NCBI RefSeq assembly: GCF_014161445.1
Contig: NZ_JABBXA010000009.1
Location: 236,696 to 300,695 of the forward strand
Reading direction: 5' to 3'
Origin: Microbispora sp. H13382
GTDB lineage: Bacteria; Actinomycetota; Actinomycetes; Streptosporangiales; Streptosporangiaceae
DNA length: 64,000 nt
In this document: in pieces, positions 27,035-35,466 of the stretch
Numbering within the stretch: the first letter of the stretch is position 1
Layout of the letters: the number at the start of each line of letters is the position of its first letter
Program-made: the position numbers and the translations under genes
Notes under the pieces: model-generated
The model's database searches: none
What the model saw: only the letters and a program-made list of their open reading frames with translations
What the model was told of the DNA's origin: nothing

Positions 27035-28205
27035 GCAGGACCTTGATCGCGCCGTCCTCCTTCTTCTGGAAGATCTCGTAGCCGTGCGGGGCCTGGTCGA
27101 GCGGCAGGCGGTGAGTCGCCAGGTCGCCGACCCCCAGGGGGTCGCCGTCGCCGGTCAGGAGCGGCATGATGTCGTCCACCCACCGCTTGACGTGGGCCTG
27201 GCCCATCCTGAGCGCGATGCCCTTGTCGAACATCCGCAGCATGGGCATGGGGTCGGTCATCCCGCCGTAGACGCCGCTGATCGAGATCGTGCCGCCGCGG
27301 CGTACGGTCTCGATGGCGTCCTGCAGCGCGGCGAGCCGGTCGAGGCCGGCGCGGGTCATCATGGCGGCGGCGGCCTTGTCGGGCAACATCCCGGTGACCG
27401 TCTGGGCGAACTTGCCGACGGTGTAGCCGTGCGCCTCCATGCCCACGGCGTCGACGACCGAGTCGGTGCCCCGGCCTCCGGTCATCGAGCGGACCGCCTC
27501 GGGCACGTCGTCGATCTCGTTGCCGTCGAGCACCTCGATGCCGTGCCTGCGGGCCATCTCCAGGCGCTCGGGGACGATGTCCACGCCGATGACCCGGTAG
27601 CCGCGGTGGCGCGCGATGCGGGCCGACATCTGCCCGATCGGGCCGAGACCGAAGACGGTGACGCTGCCACCGTCGGGCACCTCGGCCCATTCGACGGCCT
27701 GCCAGGAGGTGGGCAGCACGTCGGAGAGGTAGACGAACCTCTCGTCCGGCGGCCCGTCCGGCACCTTGATCGGCCCGAACTGCGCCTGCGGGACGCGCAG
27801 GTACTCCGCCTGGCCGCCGGGCACCTCGCCGTACAGCTTGGTGTAGCCGAACAGGGCGGCGCCCGTGTCGTACTCGCGGACCTGGGTGGTCTCGCACTGG
27901 GCGTACAACGCGCGGTCGCACATGTAGCAGTGGCCGCACGAGATGTTGAACGGGATCACCACACGGTCACCCGGCTTGATGTGGGTGACCTCCGCGCCGA
28001 CCTCCTCGACGATGCCCATCGGCTCGTGGCCAAGGATGTCGCCCTCGCCGATGAACGGGCCGAGCACCTCGTACAGGTGCAGGTCGGACCCGCAGATCGC
28101 GGTCGTGGTGACTCGGATGATCGCGTCGGTGGGTTCCTTGATGGCCGGGTCCGGGACCTCGTCCACCCGTACGTCGCGCTTGCCGTGCCAGGTAACTGCC
28201 TTCAT
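27024..28205 (-). CDS. Zinc-dependent alcohol dehydrogenase (FDH-like MDR family)
   Basis: 393-aa medium-chain dehydrogenase. The catalytic zinc site is TAICGSDLHLYE plus LGHEPMGIVEEVG; the structural zinc site is the four-Cys loop CGHCYMCDRALYAQC; NAD binding is VFGLGPIGQMSARIA. The length and the long middle insertion (TAICGSDLH family with YEVLGPFIGEGDILGHE) resemble glutathione-independent formaldehyde dehydrogenases, but the substrate is uncertain. Probably transcribed with the CBM48-like gene upstream on the same strand. Confidence 0.92.
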   Translation of the reverse strand: MKAVTWHGKRDVRVDEVPDPAIKEPTDAIIRVTTTAICGSDLHLYEVLGPFIGEGDILGHEPMGIVEEVGAEVTHIKPGDRVVIPFNISCGHCYMCDRALYAQCETTQVREYDTGAALFGYTKLYGEVPGGQAEYLRVPQAQFGPIKVPDGPPDERFVYLSDVLPTSWQAVEWAEVPDGGSVTVFGLGPIGQMSARIARHRGYRVIGVDIVPERLEMARRHGIEVLDGNEIDDVPEAVRSMTGGRGTDSVVDAVGMEAHGYTVGKFAQTVTGMLPDKAAAAMMTRAGLDRLAALQDAIETVRRGGTISISGVYGGMTDPMPMLRMFDKGIALRMGQAHVKRWVDDIMPLLTGDGDPLGVGDLATHRLPLDQAPHGYEIFQKKEDGAIKVLLKP

Positions 28206-28290
28206 GTTTCCCCTCCAGAAAAAAGGGCCGGGATGTCGCGATCGTTCCCGTATGCCCTACTTCTGGTGGGAGAAACGGCCCTTCCGGGGG

Positions 28291-28566
28291 TCAGAGGTGC
28301 AGTACGCTGCCCTGCTCGTCCACGTGGTCGGCGCTGTCGTCGTCGAACCAGACGCCGCCCGTCGCGAGGTAGCGGAACCGGTGCGCGCCGGGCGGAAGGA
28401 TCACCGACACGGTGCGGGTGCCGTTCCTGCGCCGCAGCAGTTCGTGGCTGCCGGGCAGCCAGTCGTTGAAGTCGCCGACCACGCTGACCGTCCCCGAGGG
28501 GTCGTCAAGGGGCAGGGTGAAGGTGACTCGGGTCTTCTGCCCGAACAGCCGGGTGCGCTTGAGCAT
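28291..28566 (-). CDS. Isoamylase N-terminal (CBM48/E-set) domain protein
   Basis: 91-aa single-domain protein: VTFTLPLDDPSGTVSVVGDFNDWLPG...VSVILPPGAHRFRYLATGG is the glycogen-recognition E-set fold found at the N-terminus of branching enzymes and in AMPK beta. Stand-alone forms like this are common in actinomycetes, of unknown role, perhaps glycogen binding. I chose ATG 28566 (MLKRTRLF); ATG 28590 is also in frame and neither has a clear ribosome site. Confidence 0.85.
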   Translation of the reverse strand: MLKRTRLFGQKTRVTFTLPLDDPSGTVSVVGDFNDWLPGSHELLRRRNGTRTVSVILPPGAHRFRYLATGGVWFDDDSADHVDEQGSVLHL

Positions 28567-28642
28567 GCCGCATAGCCTGGCGTACGGCATCTAAAGGAAG
28601 AAACCAGTACACGCAGGACGTAACACAATATTCACGCCCTTT

Positions 28643-29464
28643 TCAGGGCGCGTGTCCCACCCCGCAGAGGAACCAGGTGGGCAGGTGCCGCCGGGCCTGC
28701 CGGGCGAGCAGGTTCTCGTCGTCGGGCCGCCAGTCGTCCAGCGGGACCAGGCCCGGTTCGACGAGGCGGAAGCCGTCGAACAGCTCGTGGATCTGCTCGC
28801 GGCTGCGCAGGGTGACGCCGCTGCTGGCCTGCCGGTAGACGGCCGCCCCGTCGTGGGCGTCGCCGGACCGCTCCTCGTCGGTGACATGGGACAGCACGAG
28901 ATGGCTGCCGGGGGCGACGGACTCCCTGAGCCGGGCCACGAGCTCGGCCGGCTTGTCGTCGTCGGTGAGGAAGTGCAGCACGGCCACGAGCAGGATCGCG
29001 ACCGGCTCGGCGGGATCGATCAGCGACCGCAGCTCCGGGTGGTCCAGGATCTCCTCGGGCCGCCGCAGGTCCCCCTGCACGGTCACGGTGGCGGCGGCGG
29101 TGCCCGACAGCAGGGCCCGGGAGTGCGCGAGCACCACCGGGTCGTTGTCGACGTACGCCACCCGGACGCCGGGGTCCATCTCGTGCGCCACCTCGTGGAC
29201 GCTGCCCTCGGCCGGCAGCCCGGTGCCGATGTCCACGAACTGCCGGATCCCGGCCTCGGCCACCAGGTGGCGGACGGCCCGGCGCATGAAGGCCCGGTTG
29301 CGGCGGGCCAGCGCACGGGCCTCGGGCGCGACCTCCAGAACCCGCTCCGCGGCCTCCCGGTCAGCCGCGAAGTTGTCCTTTCCGCCGAGAAAGTAGTTGT
29401 ACATGCGCGCGGGATTGGGGACGCGCGCATCGATACCGGGTGGTGGCGGCGCGTCATCGGCCAC
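28643..29464 (-). CDS. S-adenosyl methyltransferase-like protein (PF04672)
   Basis: 273-aa SAM-binding protein of the actinobacterial family PF04672. Typical elements: ARVPNPARMYNYFLGGKDNFAADR, the SAM loop FVDIGTGLPAEGSVHEVA, VAYVDNDPVVLAHSRALL, and LLVAVLHFLTDDDKP. GTG 29464 is used because GAGGAG lies 8 bases upstream. Many paralogues exist in actinomycetes; substrates are unknown. The gene is preceded by a 278-base leader/intergenic stretch with no other convincing gene. Confidence 0.92.
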   Translation of the reverse strand: MADDAPPPPGIDARVPNPARMYNYFLGGKDNFAADREAAERVLEVAPEARALARRNRAFMRRAVRHLVAEAGIRQFVDIGTGLPAEGSVHEVAHEMDPGVRVAYVDNDPVVLAHSRALLSGTAAATVTVQGDLRRPEEILDHPELRSLIDPAEPVAILLVAVLHFLTDDDKPAELVARLRESVAPGSHLVLSHVTDEERSGDAHDGAAVYRQASSGVTLRSREQIHELFDGFRLVEPGLVPLDDWRPDDENLLARQARRHLPTWFLCGVGHAP

Positions 29465-29730
29465 GTAATATCTCCTCACTCACAGCAGTAAAGAGGACTT
29501 GCTGCGAGCATAAGGGCCGCCCGGGAGAAACCCAACGAAGAACGCCATAACTCTGTGACTCCATCTTGTCGCGGGATTCCCGTTCGCCACCGCGAGGCAC
29601 GCCACCGGCAGCGGCAGGAGGGCGAGCCACAGCAGATGGGCCACCGGCCACTATCGCACCCCGCGCCCCGATCGGTTCACCCGTACGTCCTAGGACCATC
29701 GTCCGATATCGCGCGGGGTCCACGGAGATC

Positions 29731-29742
29731 TATAACGGGCAT
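29731..29742 (+). promoter_or_regulatory. TATAAC -10 element giving a possible leaderless transcript
   Basis: TATAAC at 29731-29736 ends 6 bases before the ATG at 29743, the distance expected if transcription starts at the start codon. No Shine-Dalgarno sequence lies at a normal distance. No clear -35 was seen. Confidence 0.4.
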
Positions 29743-30732
29743 ATGTACGCCGTCAGATTGCATGCCTTCGGTCCCGCCGAGAATCTCGTCTACGAGGAGG
29801 TCGAGGATCCCGAGCCCGGGCCGGGCCAGGTCCGCGTCGCCGTACGGGCGGCCGGGGTGCACCTGGTCGACACCACGTTGCGGGCCGGGAAGTACGTGGG
29901 CGGCCCGATCCCCGTCCCCGACCTGCCCACGATCCCCGGCCGGGAGGTCGCCGGGGTCGTCGACGCGGTCGGTCCCGAGGTCGATCCCGGCCTGGTCGGC
30001 AGGCGGGTGGTGACCCATCTCGGCATGGCCCCCGGCGGCTACGCCGAGCTGGCCGTACGGGACGCGCCGGCGATCCACGAGATCCCGGACGGCCTCGGGT
30101 ACGGCGAGGCGGTGGCGATGATCGGCACGGGCCGGACCACGATCGGCATCCTCGACGTCGCGGAGATCCGGGCGGACGACGTCGCCCTGGTGACGGCGGC
30201 GGCCGGAGGCGTGGGCAACCTGCTCGTGCAGGCGGCGGTGCGGGCCGGCGCCACGGTCGTCGGGCTCGCCGGCGGCGCGGCCAAGGCGAGCCGGGTCCGC
30301 GCGCTGGGCGCGCACCACGCCGTGGACTACACCGCTCCCGGCTGGCCCGACCAGGTGCGGGCGCTCCTCGGCGACCGGGAGGTCACGCTGGCGCTCGACG
30401 GCGTCGGCGGGGACCTCGGGCGCAGCACCCTGGAGTTGCTCGGCGTCGGCGGCAGGATCGTGCTGTTCGGCTGGGCGGACGCGCGGGGCGGCCCGACCGC
30501 GCTGACCACCGAGGACCTGTACGCCCGAGGCATCACGGCGGCGGTGGCGGTCGGCCCCCGGGTGCTGAAGCGGCCGGGCGGCCTGCGGGGCCTGGAGGAG
30601 CGGGCGCTGGCGGCCGCGGGGTCGGGCGCACTGGTCCCGCTGGTGCAGAGTTTCCCGCTCAAGGACGCCGCCGCCGCGCACGCCGCGCTGGAGGACCGCG
30701 CGACCACGGGCAAGGTCGTCCTCGTGCCCTGA
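29743..30732 (+). CDS. NADPH:quinone oxidoreductase-type zinc-free MDR protein
   Basis: 329-aa medium-chain reductase: MYAVRLHAFGPAENLVYEEV start, DLPTIPGREVAGVVDAVG, nucleotide site TAAAGGVGNLLVQAA, LALDGVGGDLGR. Zinc-ligand residues of alcohol dehydrogenases are absent, as in the QOR/crotonyl-reductase branch. ATG 29743 is where homology begins; the open frame upstream is non-coding. Convergent with the sulfite-oxidase-like gene, with 4 bases between the stops. Confidence 0.9.
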   Translation: MYAVRLHAFGPAENLVYEEVEDPEPGPGQVRVAVRAAGVHLVDTTLRAGKYVGGPIPVPDLPTIPGREVAGVVDAVGPEVDPGLVGRRVVTHLGMAPGGYAELAVRDAPAIHEIPDGLGYGEAVAMIGTGRTTIGILDVAEIRADDVALVTAAAGGVGNLLVQAAVRAGATVVGLAGGAAKASRVRALGAHHAVDYTAPGWPDQVRALLGDREVTLALDGVGGDLGRSTLELLGVGGRIVLFGWADARGGPTALTTEDLYARGITAAVAVGPRVLKRPGGLRGLEERALAAAGSGALVPLVQSFPLKDAAAAHAALEDRATTGKVVLVP

Positions 30733-30736
30733 CCCT

Positions 30737-31795
30737 TCAGGCCACGAGCACGGGGTGGGGGAGCACCGAGTTGTGGCAGTAGCCGAGGTCGTTCCACGGG
30801 GTGGCGTCCGGCTGGGAGCGGCCGTGCTCGTCGGTGGCCCGGACCCGCACCACGTGCGCGCCAGGGTCAGGACTCCAGGGGAACCGCCAGCGGGTCCAGA
30901 CGCCGGGGAGGTCCGGTCCGTCGAGGGCGGCCGATCGCCAGGGGCCGTCGTCGATCCGGTAGTCGACGGCCGTGACGCGGTCCTCTCCGGCGTACGCGCG
31001 GCCGCGGATCGTCTGCGGAACGGGGCTCAGGCGCGCGGGCCAGGGCAGCTCGACCAGGCACGCGACCGGCGTGGAGGTGATCGGCACGGTCGGTCGGCCC
31101 GGCGCGGTGAGCACGTAGTCGTCGGTGTTCCACGGCACGCGCAGCGGCCGGTCGGACACCTCGATGCGGCCCACCCACTTGATGCTCGCCGCGCCGAGCC
31201 AGCCGGAGACGACCACGCGGGCGGGGAATCCGTGGTCGGACGGCAGGATCTCGCCGTTCATGGCGAGCGCGAGCAGGGTGTCGGACGCCAGGGCCTTGGC
31301 GAGGGGCATCGGGCGGCGTGCGCGCGCCCCGTCGAGCCCTTCGGGCATGACCTCGACGGCGGCGTCCGTGAGCCCCGCCGGTTCGAGCAGGTCGCGCAGC
31401 GGGATCCCGGTCCACTCGGCGGTGCCGACCGCGCCGCGGCCCCACTGCACCCCGCCGAAGCGGTGGCCGTGCTCGGCGCCGAAGAGGGCGCGCCGGTTGC
31501 CCGCGCACTCAAGGGTCCGGACGACGGACACGAGCGGGAAGCGGCGCCACAGGTCGTCGTAGGTGTAGCGGACGGTCCGGCGTACGCCGCCGCCCTCGAC
31601 GCGCAGCGTCCAGGATCGCGCGTCGAGACAGGGGGTCGGGGCGTGGTTGCGGACGAAGAACCGGTCGGTGGGAGTGAGCAGGCCGGGCAGACGGTCGGGC
31701 CGGGTGCCGTAGTCGAGGCCGGTGCCCGCGTCCTCCATGAGATCGGCGGTCGTCGGCTTCACCACCGCCGTGCGGATGCCGGGTGTCGTACGCAT
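30737..31795 (-). CDS. Sulfite oxidase-like molybdopterin oxidoreductase
   Basis: 352 aa. The Moco-binding domain has FFVRNHAPTP, then RTLECAGNRRALF with the molybdenum-ligand Cys (about residue 97), and GAASIKWVGRIEV; the C-terminal Mo-co dimerisation domain starts near TSTPVACLVELP. There is no heme domain and no Tat signal, so it appears cytosolic. It oxidises sulfite or another oxo-substrate; the electron acceptor is unknown. Probably transcribed after the 54-aa gene on the same strand. Confidence 0.91.
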   Translation of the reverse strand: MRTTPGIRTAVVKPTTADLMEDAGTGLDYGTRPDRLPGLLTPTDRFFVRNHAPTPCLDARSWTLRVEGGGVRRTVRYTYDDLWRRFPLVSVVRTLECAGNRRALFGAEHGHRFGGVQWGRGAVGTAEWTGIPLRDLLEPAGLTDAAVEVMPEGLDGARARRPMPLAKALASDTLLALAMNGEILPSDHGFPARVVVSGWLGAASIKWVGRIEVSDRPLRVPWNTDDYVLTAPGRPTVPITSTPVACLVELPWPARLSPVPQTIRGRAYAGEDRVTAVDYRIDDGPWRSAALDGPDLPGVWTRWRFPWSPDPGAHVVRVRATDEHGRSQPDATPWNDLGYCHNSVLPHPVLVA

Positions 31796-31833
31796 CGGCC
31801 CTCCCCTTCCGGGCCGGCGCGGTGACGGGCCCG

Positions 31834-31998
31834 TCAGCCCAGGTCGTGGCTCGCTCTCCGGGCCTGCCGCTCGGCCCAGGACGCGAGACGTGACCAGCGC
31901 CGGGCCGCGACCAGGCGGCTCGCGACGCGCGCGTTGTCGGCCTCGCGGTGCAACTCGGTGATGCGCTCGGTGGCCACGGAGTAGTCGTAGAACATCAT
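31834..31998 (-). CDS. 54-aa small hypothetical protein
   Basis: Intact 54-codon frame, MMFYDYSVATERITELHRE then Arg/Ala-rich helix and RRASHDLG at the end, with near-total G/C third positions and a GGGA ribosome site before ATG 31998 (a second ATG follows). It resembles small basic actinobacterial proteins that are often missed in annotation. A 9-bp inverted repeat just upstream suggests dedicated regulation. Function unknown. Confidence 0.65.
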   Translation of the reverse strand: MMFYDYSVATERITELHREADNARVASRLVAARRWSRLASWAERQARRASHDLG

Positions 31999-32015
31999 TG
32001 CCGTCCCGGTGGTCG

Positions 32016-32049
32016 TTGTAACTGTCCTAATTGCCTTAGTCAGTTACAA
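32016..32049. promoter_or_regulatory. 9-bp inverted repeat upstream of the 54-aa gene
   Basis: TTGTAACTG (32016-32024) and CAGTTACAA (32041-32049) are perfect inverted arms separated by 16 bases. A third partial copy, ACAGTTAC, follows near 32089. It lies in the AT-rich gap between the ArsR stop and the small gene's start, consistent with a dimeric repressor/activator site. Confidence 0.5.
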
Positions 32050-32092
32050 AGGTAGGGCAAAGGAGTGTGACTGGTCAAGTCAATTTGGACAG

Positions 32093-32422
32093 TTACGGTG
32101 TGGCGGCTCGCTGTGTGTCATACGCCCGGATCACGGTGTCGAGCAGGCCGGGGAAGAGGGCGTCGAGGTCCTCGCGGCGCAGGGAGCTCATCTTCGCGGT
32201 GCCCCGGTAGACCTGCCTGATCACGCCCGCCTCGCGGAGCACCCGGAAGTGGTGGGTGGTCGTCGACTTGCTGACCGCGAGGTCGATCGCCGAACACGAC
32301 GACTCGCCGCTGCCGGCGAGATAACCCACCACCTGGAGGCGTACGGGATCGGACAGCGCGTGCAGCACGTCCTCCAGCCGGATCTCGGACCGGTCCGGAT
32401 GGTCGAGCGTCCGAGGGGTCAT
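32093..32422 (-). CDS. ArsR/HTH-20 family transcriptional regulator
   Basis: 109-aa winged-helix repressor: LHALSDPVRLQVVGYLAG, then the recognition region SKSTTTHHFRVLREAGVIRQVYRG. No metal-binding Cys pair is present, so it is more likely a small-molecule or redox sensor than a metal sensor. Divergent from the Old Yellow Enzyme gene; the 93-base gap holds nested palindromes over that gene's promoter, so it probably represses both. ATG 32422 has an AAAGGAGG ribosome site. Confidence 0.92.
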   Translation of the reverse strand: MTPRTLDHPDRSEIRLEDVLHALSDPVRLQVVGYLAGSGESSCSAIDLAVSKSTTTHHFRVLREAGVIRQVYRGTAKMSSLRREDLDALFPGLLDTVIRAYDTQRAATP

Positions 32423-32432
32423 CGGGCCTCCT

Positions 32433-32488
32433 TTGTACGACGGTCTTCGTAGTTTGACAGATTGCGTACTACGAGAGCTATCGTACAA
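32433..32488 (+). promoter_or_regulatory. ArsR operator pair over the OYE promoter
   Basis: Outer arms TTGTACGA (32433-32440) and TCGTACAA (32481-32488) and inner arms TCGTAGT (32447-32453) and ACTACGA (32468-32474) form nested inverted repeats. A consensus -35 TTGACA (32454-32459) lies between the inner arms, and the -10 region (about 32477-32484) abuts the outer arm. A dimeric regulator bound here would control both divergent genes. Confidence 0.7.
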
Positions 32489-32515
32489 GAGTCCCGACGA
32501 CGAGAGGAGCGCGGC

Positions 32516-33614
32516 GTGAGCGCGTTGTTCGAGCCCCTGACCCTGCGGAACCTGACCATCCCCAACCGCGTCTGGATGTCGCCCATGTGCCAGTACAGCG
32601 CGGCGGTGGAGGGGCCGGAGCAGGGCGTCCCCACCGACTGGCATCTCGCTCACCTGGGCTCCCGCGCGGTGGGCGGGGCCGGTCTGATCGTGGTCGAGGC
32701 CACCGCAGTGTCCCCCGAGGGCCGGATCAGTCCCGCGGATCTCGGGCTGTGGAACGAGCGCCAGGAAGCGCGGTTCGGCCGCATCGCCCGGTTCCTCGCC
32801 GAGCACGGCACGGTGCCCGGCATCCAGCTCGCGCACGCGGGGCGCAAGGCGTCCGCCGACCGCCCGTGGAGGGGCGGCGCGCCGGTCGGCCACGAGGAGC
32901 ACGGCTGGCGGCCGGTCGCGCCCAGCCCGATCCCGTTCGCCGAGGGCCACCCGGTGCCGGACGAGCTGAGCGAGGCGGACATCCGGCGGCTGGTGGCGAG
33001 CTTCGCGGCGGCCGCGCGCCGCGCGCTCGCGGCCGGTTTCAAGGTGGTGGAGATCCACGGCGCCCACGGTTACCTGATCCACGAGTTCCTGTCGCCGTTC
33101 AGCAACCGGCGCACCGACGGGTACGGCGGGTCCTTCGCCAACCGCGCCCGCTTCGCGCTGGAAGTGGTCGACGCGGTGCGCGCCGAATGGCCGGACGAGC
33201 TGCCGGTGTTCTTCCGGGTTTCGGCCACCGACTGGCTGAGCGAGAACCCCCGGGGACCCCCGCGAGGGCTGGACCGCCGACGACACCGTACGGCTGGCCA
33301 AGGAGCTGCTCGCCCACGGGGTGGACCTGCTCGACGTCTCGACGGGCGGCAACGCGCCGAAGGCCCGGATCCCCGTGGAGCCGGGATACCAGGTGCCGGT
33401 CGCGGCGCGGGTGAAGGCGGAGACCGACCTGCCCACGTCGGCCGTCGGCCTCATCACCGAGCCGCGCCAGGCCGAGGAGATCGTCGCCTCCGGGCGGGCC
33501 GACGCGGTGATGCTGGGCCGTGAGCTGCTGCGCGACCCCTACTGGCCGCACAACGCGGCGCGCGAGCTGGGGGCGGCCGGGCGCCTGCCCGACCAGTACG
33601 ACTGGGCGGTCTGA
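32516..33614 (+). pseudogene. NADH:flavin oxidoreductase (Old Yellow Enzyme, YqjM type), frameshifted
   Basis: GTG 32516 with a GAGGAG ribosome site opens an OYE-family protein: [53 protein letters not shown]. After about residue 243 (ATDWLSENP) the frame is lost in a C5G4 run near 33247-33256; the correct continuation ([41 protein letters not shown]) resumes one base out of frame and ends at 33614. Removing one base restores a roughly 365-aa enzyme. The run is a classic spot for a sequencing error, but a true mutation cannot be excluded. Confidence 0.85.
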
Positions 33615-33642
33615 ACGCCCGAACGTGGGTAGGGGTGGCCGT

Positions 33643-34617
33643 ATGGCAGAGATCGGTTTCACTCTTATGTGCGAGCAGACGCCCGCGAAGGAGCTGGTGG
33701 AGGACGCGGTCGCGGCCGAACGGACCGGTTTCGACTACGCCGTCATCTCCGACCACTACTTCCCGTGGCTGGAGGAGATGGGCCACTCTCCGTACGCCTG
33801 GTCGGTGCTGGGCGCGGTGGCGCAGGCCACGGAACGGCTGCCGCTGATGACGTACGTGACCTGCCCGATCATGCGGTATCACCCGGCCGTGGTGGCGCAG
33901 AAGGCGGCCACGGTGGGCGTGCTCAGCGACGGCAGGTTCACCCTCGGCGTGGGCGCGGGCGAGAACCTGAACGAGCACGTGGTCGGGCACGGCTGGCCGC
34001 CGGTCAACACCCGGCACGAGATGTTCCGTGAGGCCATCGAGGTCATCAAGGAGCTCTTCCAGGGCGGCTACCGCAACTACCGCGGCGAGTACTTCGACAT
34101 CGACTCGGCTCGGCTGTTCGACCTGCCCGAGCGGCCTGTGCCCATCGCGGTGGCCGCGTCCGGCGAGCAGTCGGTGGACATCGCGGCCGAGCTCGGCGAC
34201 GGCCTCGTCGCGACCGACCCGGACGGGTCGCTGGTGGAGAAGTTCGCCGCGTCCGGCGGCGAGGGCAAGCCCGTCTACGGCCAGCTCGCCGTCTGCTACG
34301 ACCCCGACAGGGACGCCGCGATCGAGCGGGCGCACCGCATGTGGCGCTGGGCGGTGACCGGCTGGAAGGTCATGTCGGAGCTGCCCGCGCCGGTCAACTT
34401 CGCCGCCGCGACCGAGACCGTGCGGCCGCAGGACGTGGCGGAGAAGGTGCCCTGCGGCGCCGACGTGGACGCCGTGGTCGAGGCCGTGCGGCAGTACACC
34501 GACGCCGGCTTCACCCACCTCGCGCTCGTGCAGGTCGGGCGGGAGCGGCAGCGGGAGTTCTTCGAGTGGTCGGAGAAGGAGCTCCTCCCCGCGCTGCGCG
34601 ACCTGGGAAAGAATTAG
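33643..34617 (+). CDS. LLM-class F420-dependent oxidoreductase
   Basis: 324-aa luciferase-like TIM-barrel protein: FTLMCEQTPAKELVEDAVAAE, SDHYFPWLEEMGHSPYAWSVLGAVAQAT, VTCPIMRYHPAVVAQKAATVG, FTLGVGAGENLNEHV. The SDHYFPW and VGAGENLNEHV elements are those of the F420-dependent glucose-6-phosphate dehydrogenase-like subfamily. The substrate is unknown. It starts 28 bases after the OYE frame and may be read through from that promoter. Confidence 0.9.
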   Translation: MAEIGFTLMCEQTPAKELVEDAVAAERTGFDYAVISDHYFPWLEEMGHSPYAWSVLGAVAQATERLPLMTYVTCPIMRYHPAVVAQKAATVGVLSDGRFTLGVGAGENLNEHVVGHGWPPVNTRHEMFREAIEVIKELFQGGYRNYRGEYFDIDSARLFDLPERPVPIAVAASGEQSVDIAAELGDGLVATDPDGSLVEKFAASGGEGKPVYGQLAVCYDPDRDAAIERAHRMWRWAVTGWKVMSELPAPVNFAAATETVRPQDVAEKVPCGADVDAVVEAVRQYTDAGFTHLALVQVGRERQREFFEWSEKELLPALRDLGKN

Positions 34618-34650
34618 AGACTTGATCTAGAGAGTTGCTCTAATTAGAGT
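34612..34650 (+). promoter_or_regulatory. TetR-type operator and promoter of the SDR-tetR unit
   Basis: AATTAGAG (34612-34619) and CTCTAATT (34638-34645) are perfect inverted arms, with a further ATTAGAG at 34643-34649. Between and over them are TTGATC (34622-34627), a 17-base spacer and TAGAGT (34645-34650). The -10 ends 6 bases before the SDR ATG, so the transcript may be leaderless. The TetR gene at the end of the unit is the likely regulator. Confidence 0.65.
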
Positions 34651-34656
34651 CGGCGC

Positions 34657-35466
34657 ATGACATCCACCGCTGTGGTGACGGGCGGCTCGCGCGGCATCGG
34701 GCAGGCGGTCGCGGCCCGTCTCGCCCGCGAGGGGTTCCGGGTGGTGATCGTGGCCCGCGATCCCGTGCGCGGGGAGGCGGCGCGGGTGGCCCTGCCGGGC
34801 GACGCGGTGCTCGTGACCGCCGATCTGGCCGAGACGGCGTCGGTGCGCGCGGCGGCCGCCGCGCTGCTGGAGGCCTGTCCGCGGATCGACGTGCTGGTGC
34901 ACAACGCGGGAATCTGGCCGGCCCGGCGTGAGATCACCGGGGACGGCGTCGAGCGGGCGTTCGCGGTCAACCATCTGGCGCCGTTCCTGCTGAACCACCT
35001 GCTGGAGGAGCGGCTGCGGGCGAGCGGCACGCGGGTGGTGCAGGTCAGCGCGGGCCTGTACGTCAAGGGCCGGCCCGACCCCGGCCGGACGGTGACCGGA
35101 CTGAACTTCCACCCCGTCAGGACGTACGCCGACACCAAGCTGTGCAACCTGATGATGGTGCCGCTGTTCGCCCGGCGATGGCAGGATGCCGGGGTGACGA
35201 TCGACGCGGTCCACCCGGGGGTGATCCGGACCGATCTCGGAGCTCGCGGCGGCGTGCTCGGGCTCGTGCTGAAGGCGGTCAAGCGCACCTGGGGCACCCC
35301 GGACGACGGCGCCGAACCCGTCGTACGGCTCGCCCTCGACGGCTCCGGCGGCACCGGGCGCTACTTCGAGATCGGCGACGAGACCCCACTCGCCCCCGTC
35401 GCGCGCGATCCCGAGATCGCGCAGGCGCTGTGGCGGCAGGCCGCTGCGCTGACAGAGACGGCGTGA
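34657..35466 (+). CDS. Short-chain dehydrogenase/reductase
   Basis: 269-aa Rossmann-fold oxidoreductase: VVTGGSRGIGQAVAARLA (glycine motif), VHNAGIWPA (NAG motif), and the catalytic region TYADTKLCNL in which the usual YxxxK reads Y-A-D-T-K. C-terminal part resembles retinol-dehydrogenase-like SDRs. The ATG is positioned for a leaderless transcript and the stop overlaps the TetR start (GTGA). Confidence 0.91.
   Translation: MTSTAVVTGGSRGIGQAVAARLAREGFRVVIVARDPVRGEAARVALPGDAVLVTADLAETASVRAAAAALLEACPRIDVLVHNAGIWPARREITGDGVERAFAVNHLAPFLLNHLLEERLRASGTRVVQVSAGLYVKGRPDPGRTVTGLNFHPVRTYADTKLCNLMMVPLFARRWQDAGVTIDAVHPGVIRTDLGARGGVLGLVLKAVKRTWGTPDDGAEPVVRLALDGSGGTGRYFEIGDETPLAPVARDPEIAQALWRQAAALTETA

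Noticed and set aside
29465..29742. Small minus-strand frame (MESQSYG...) upstream of the PF04672 methyltransferase, and the gap in general
   Set aside because: Third positions are mostly A/T, unlike every real gene here; the stretch is best read as the methyltransferase leader plus the promoter of the oxidoreductase gene.
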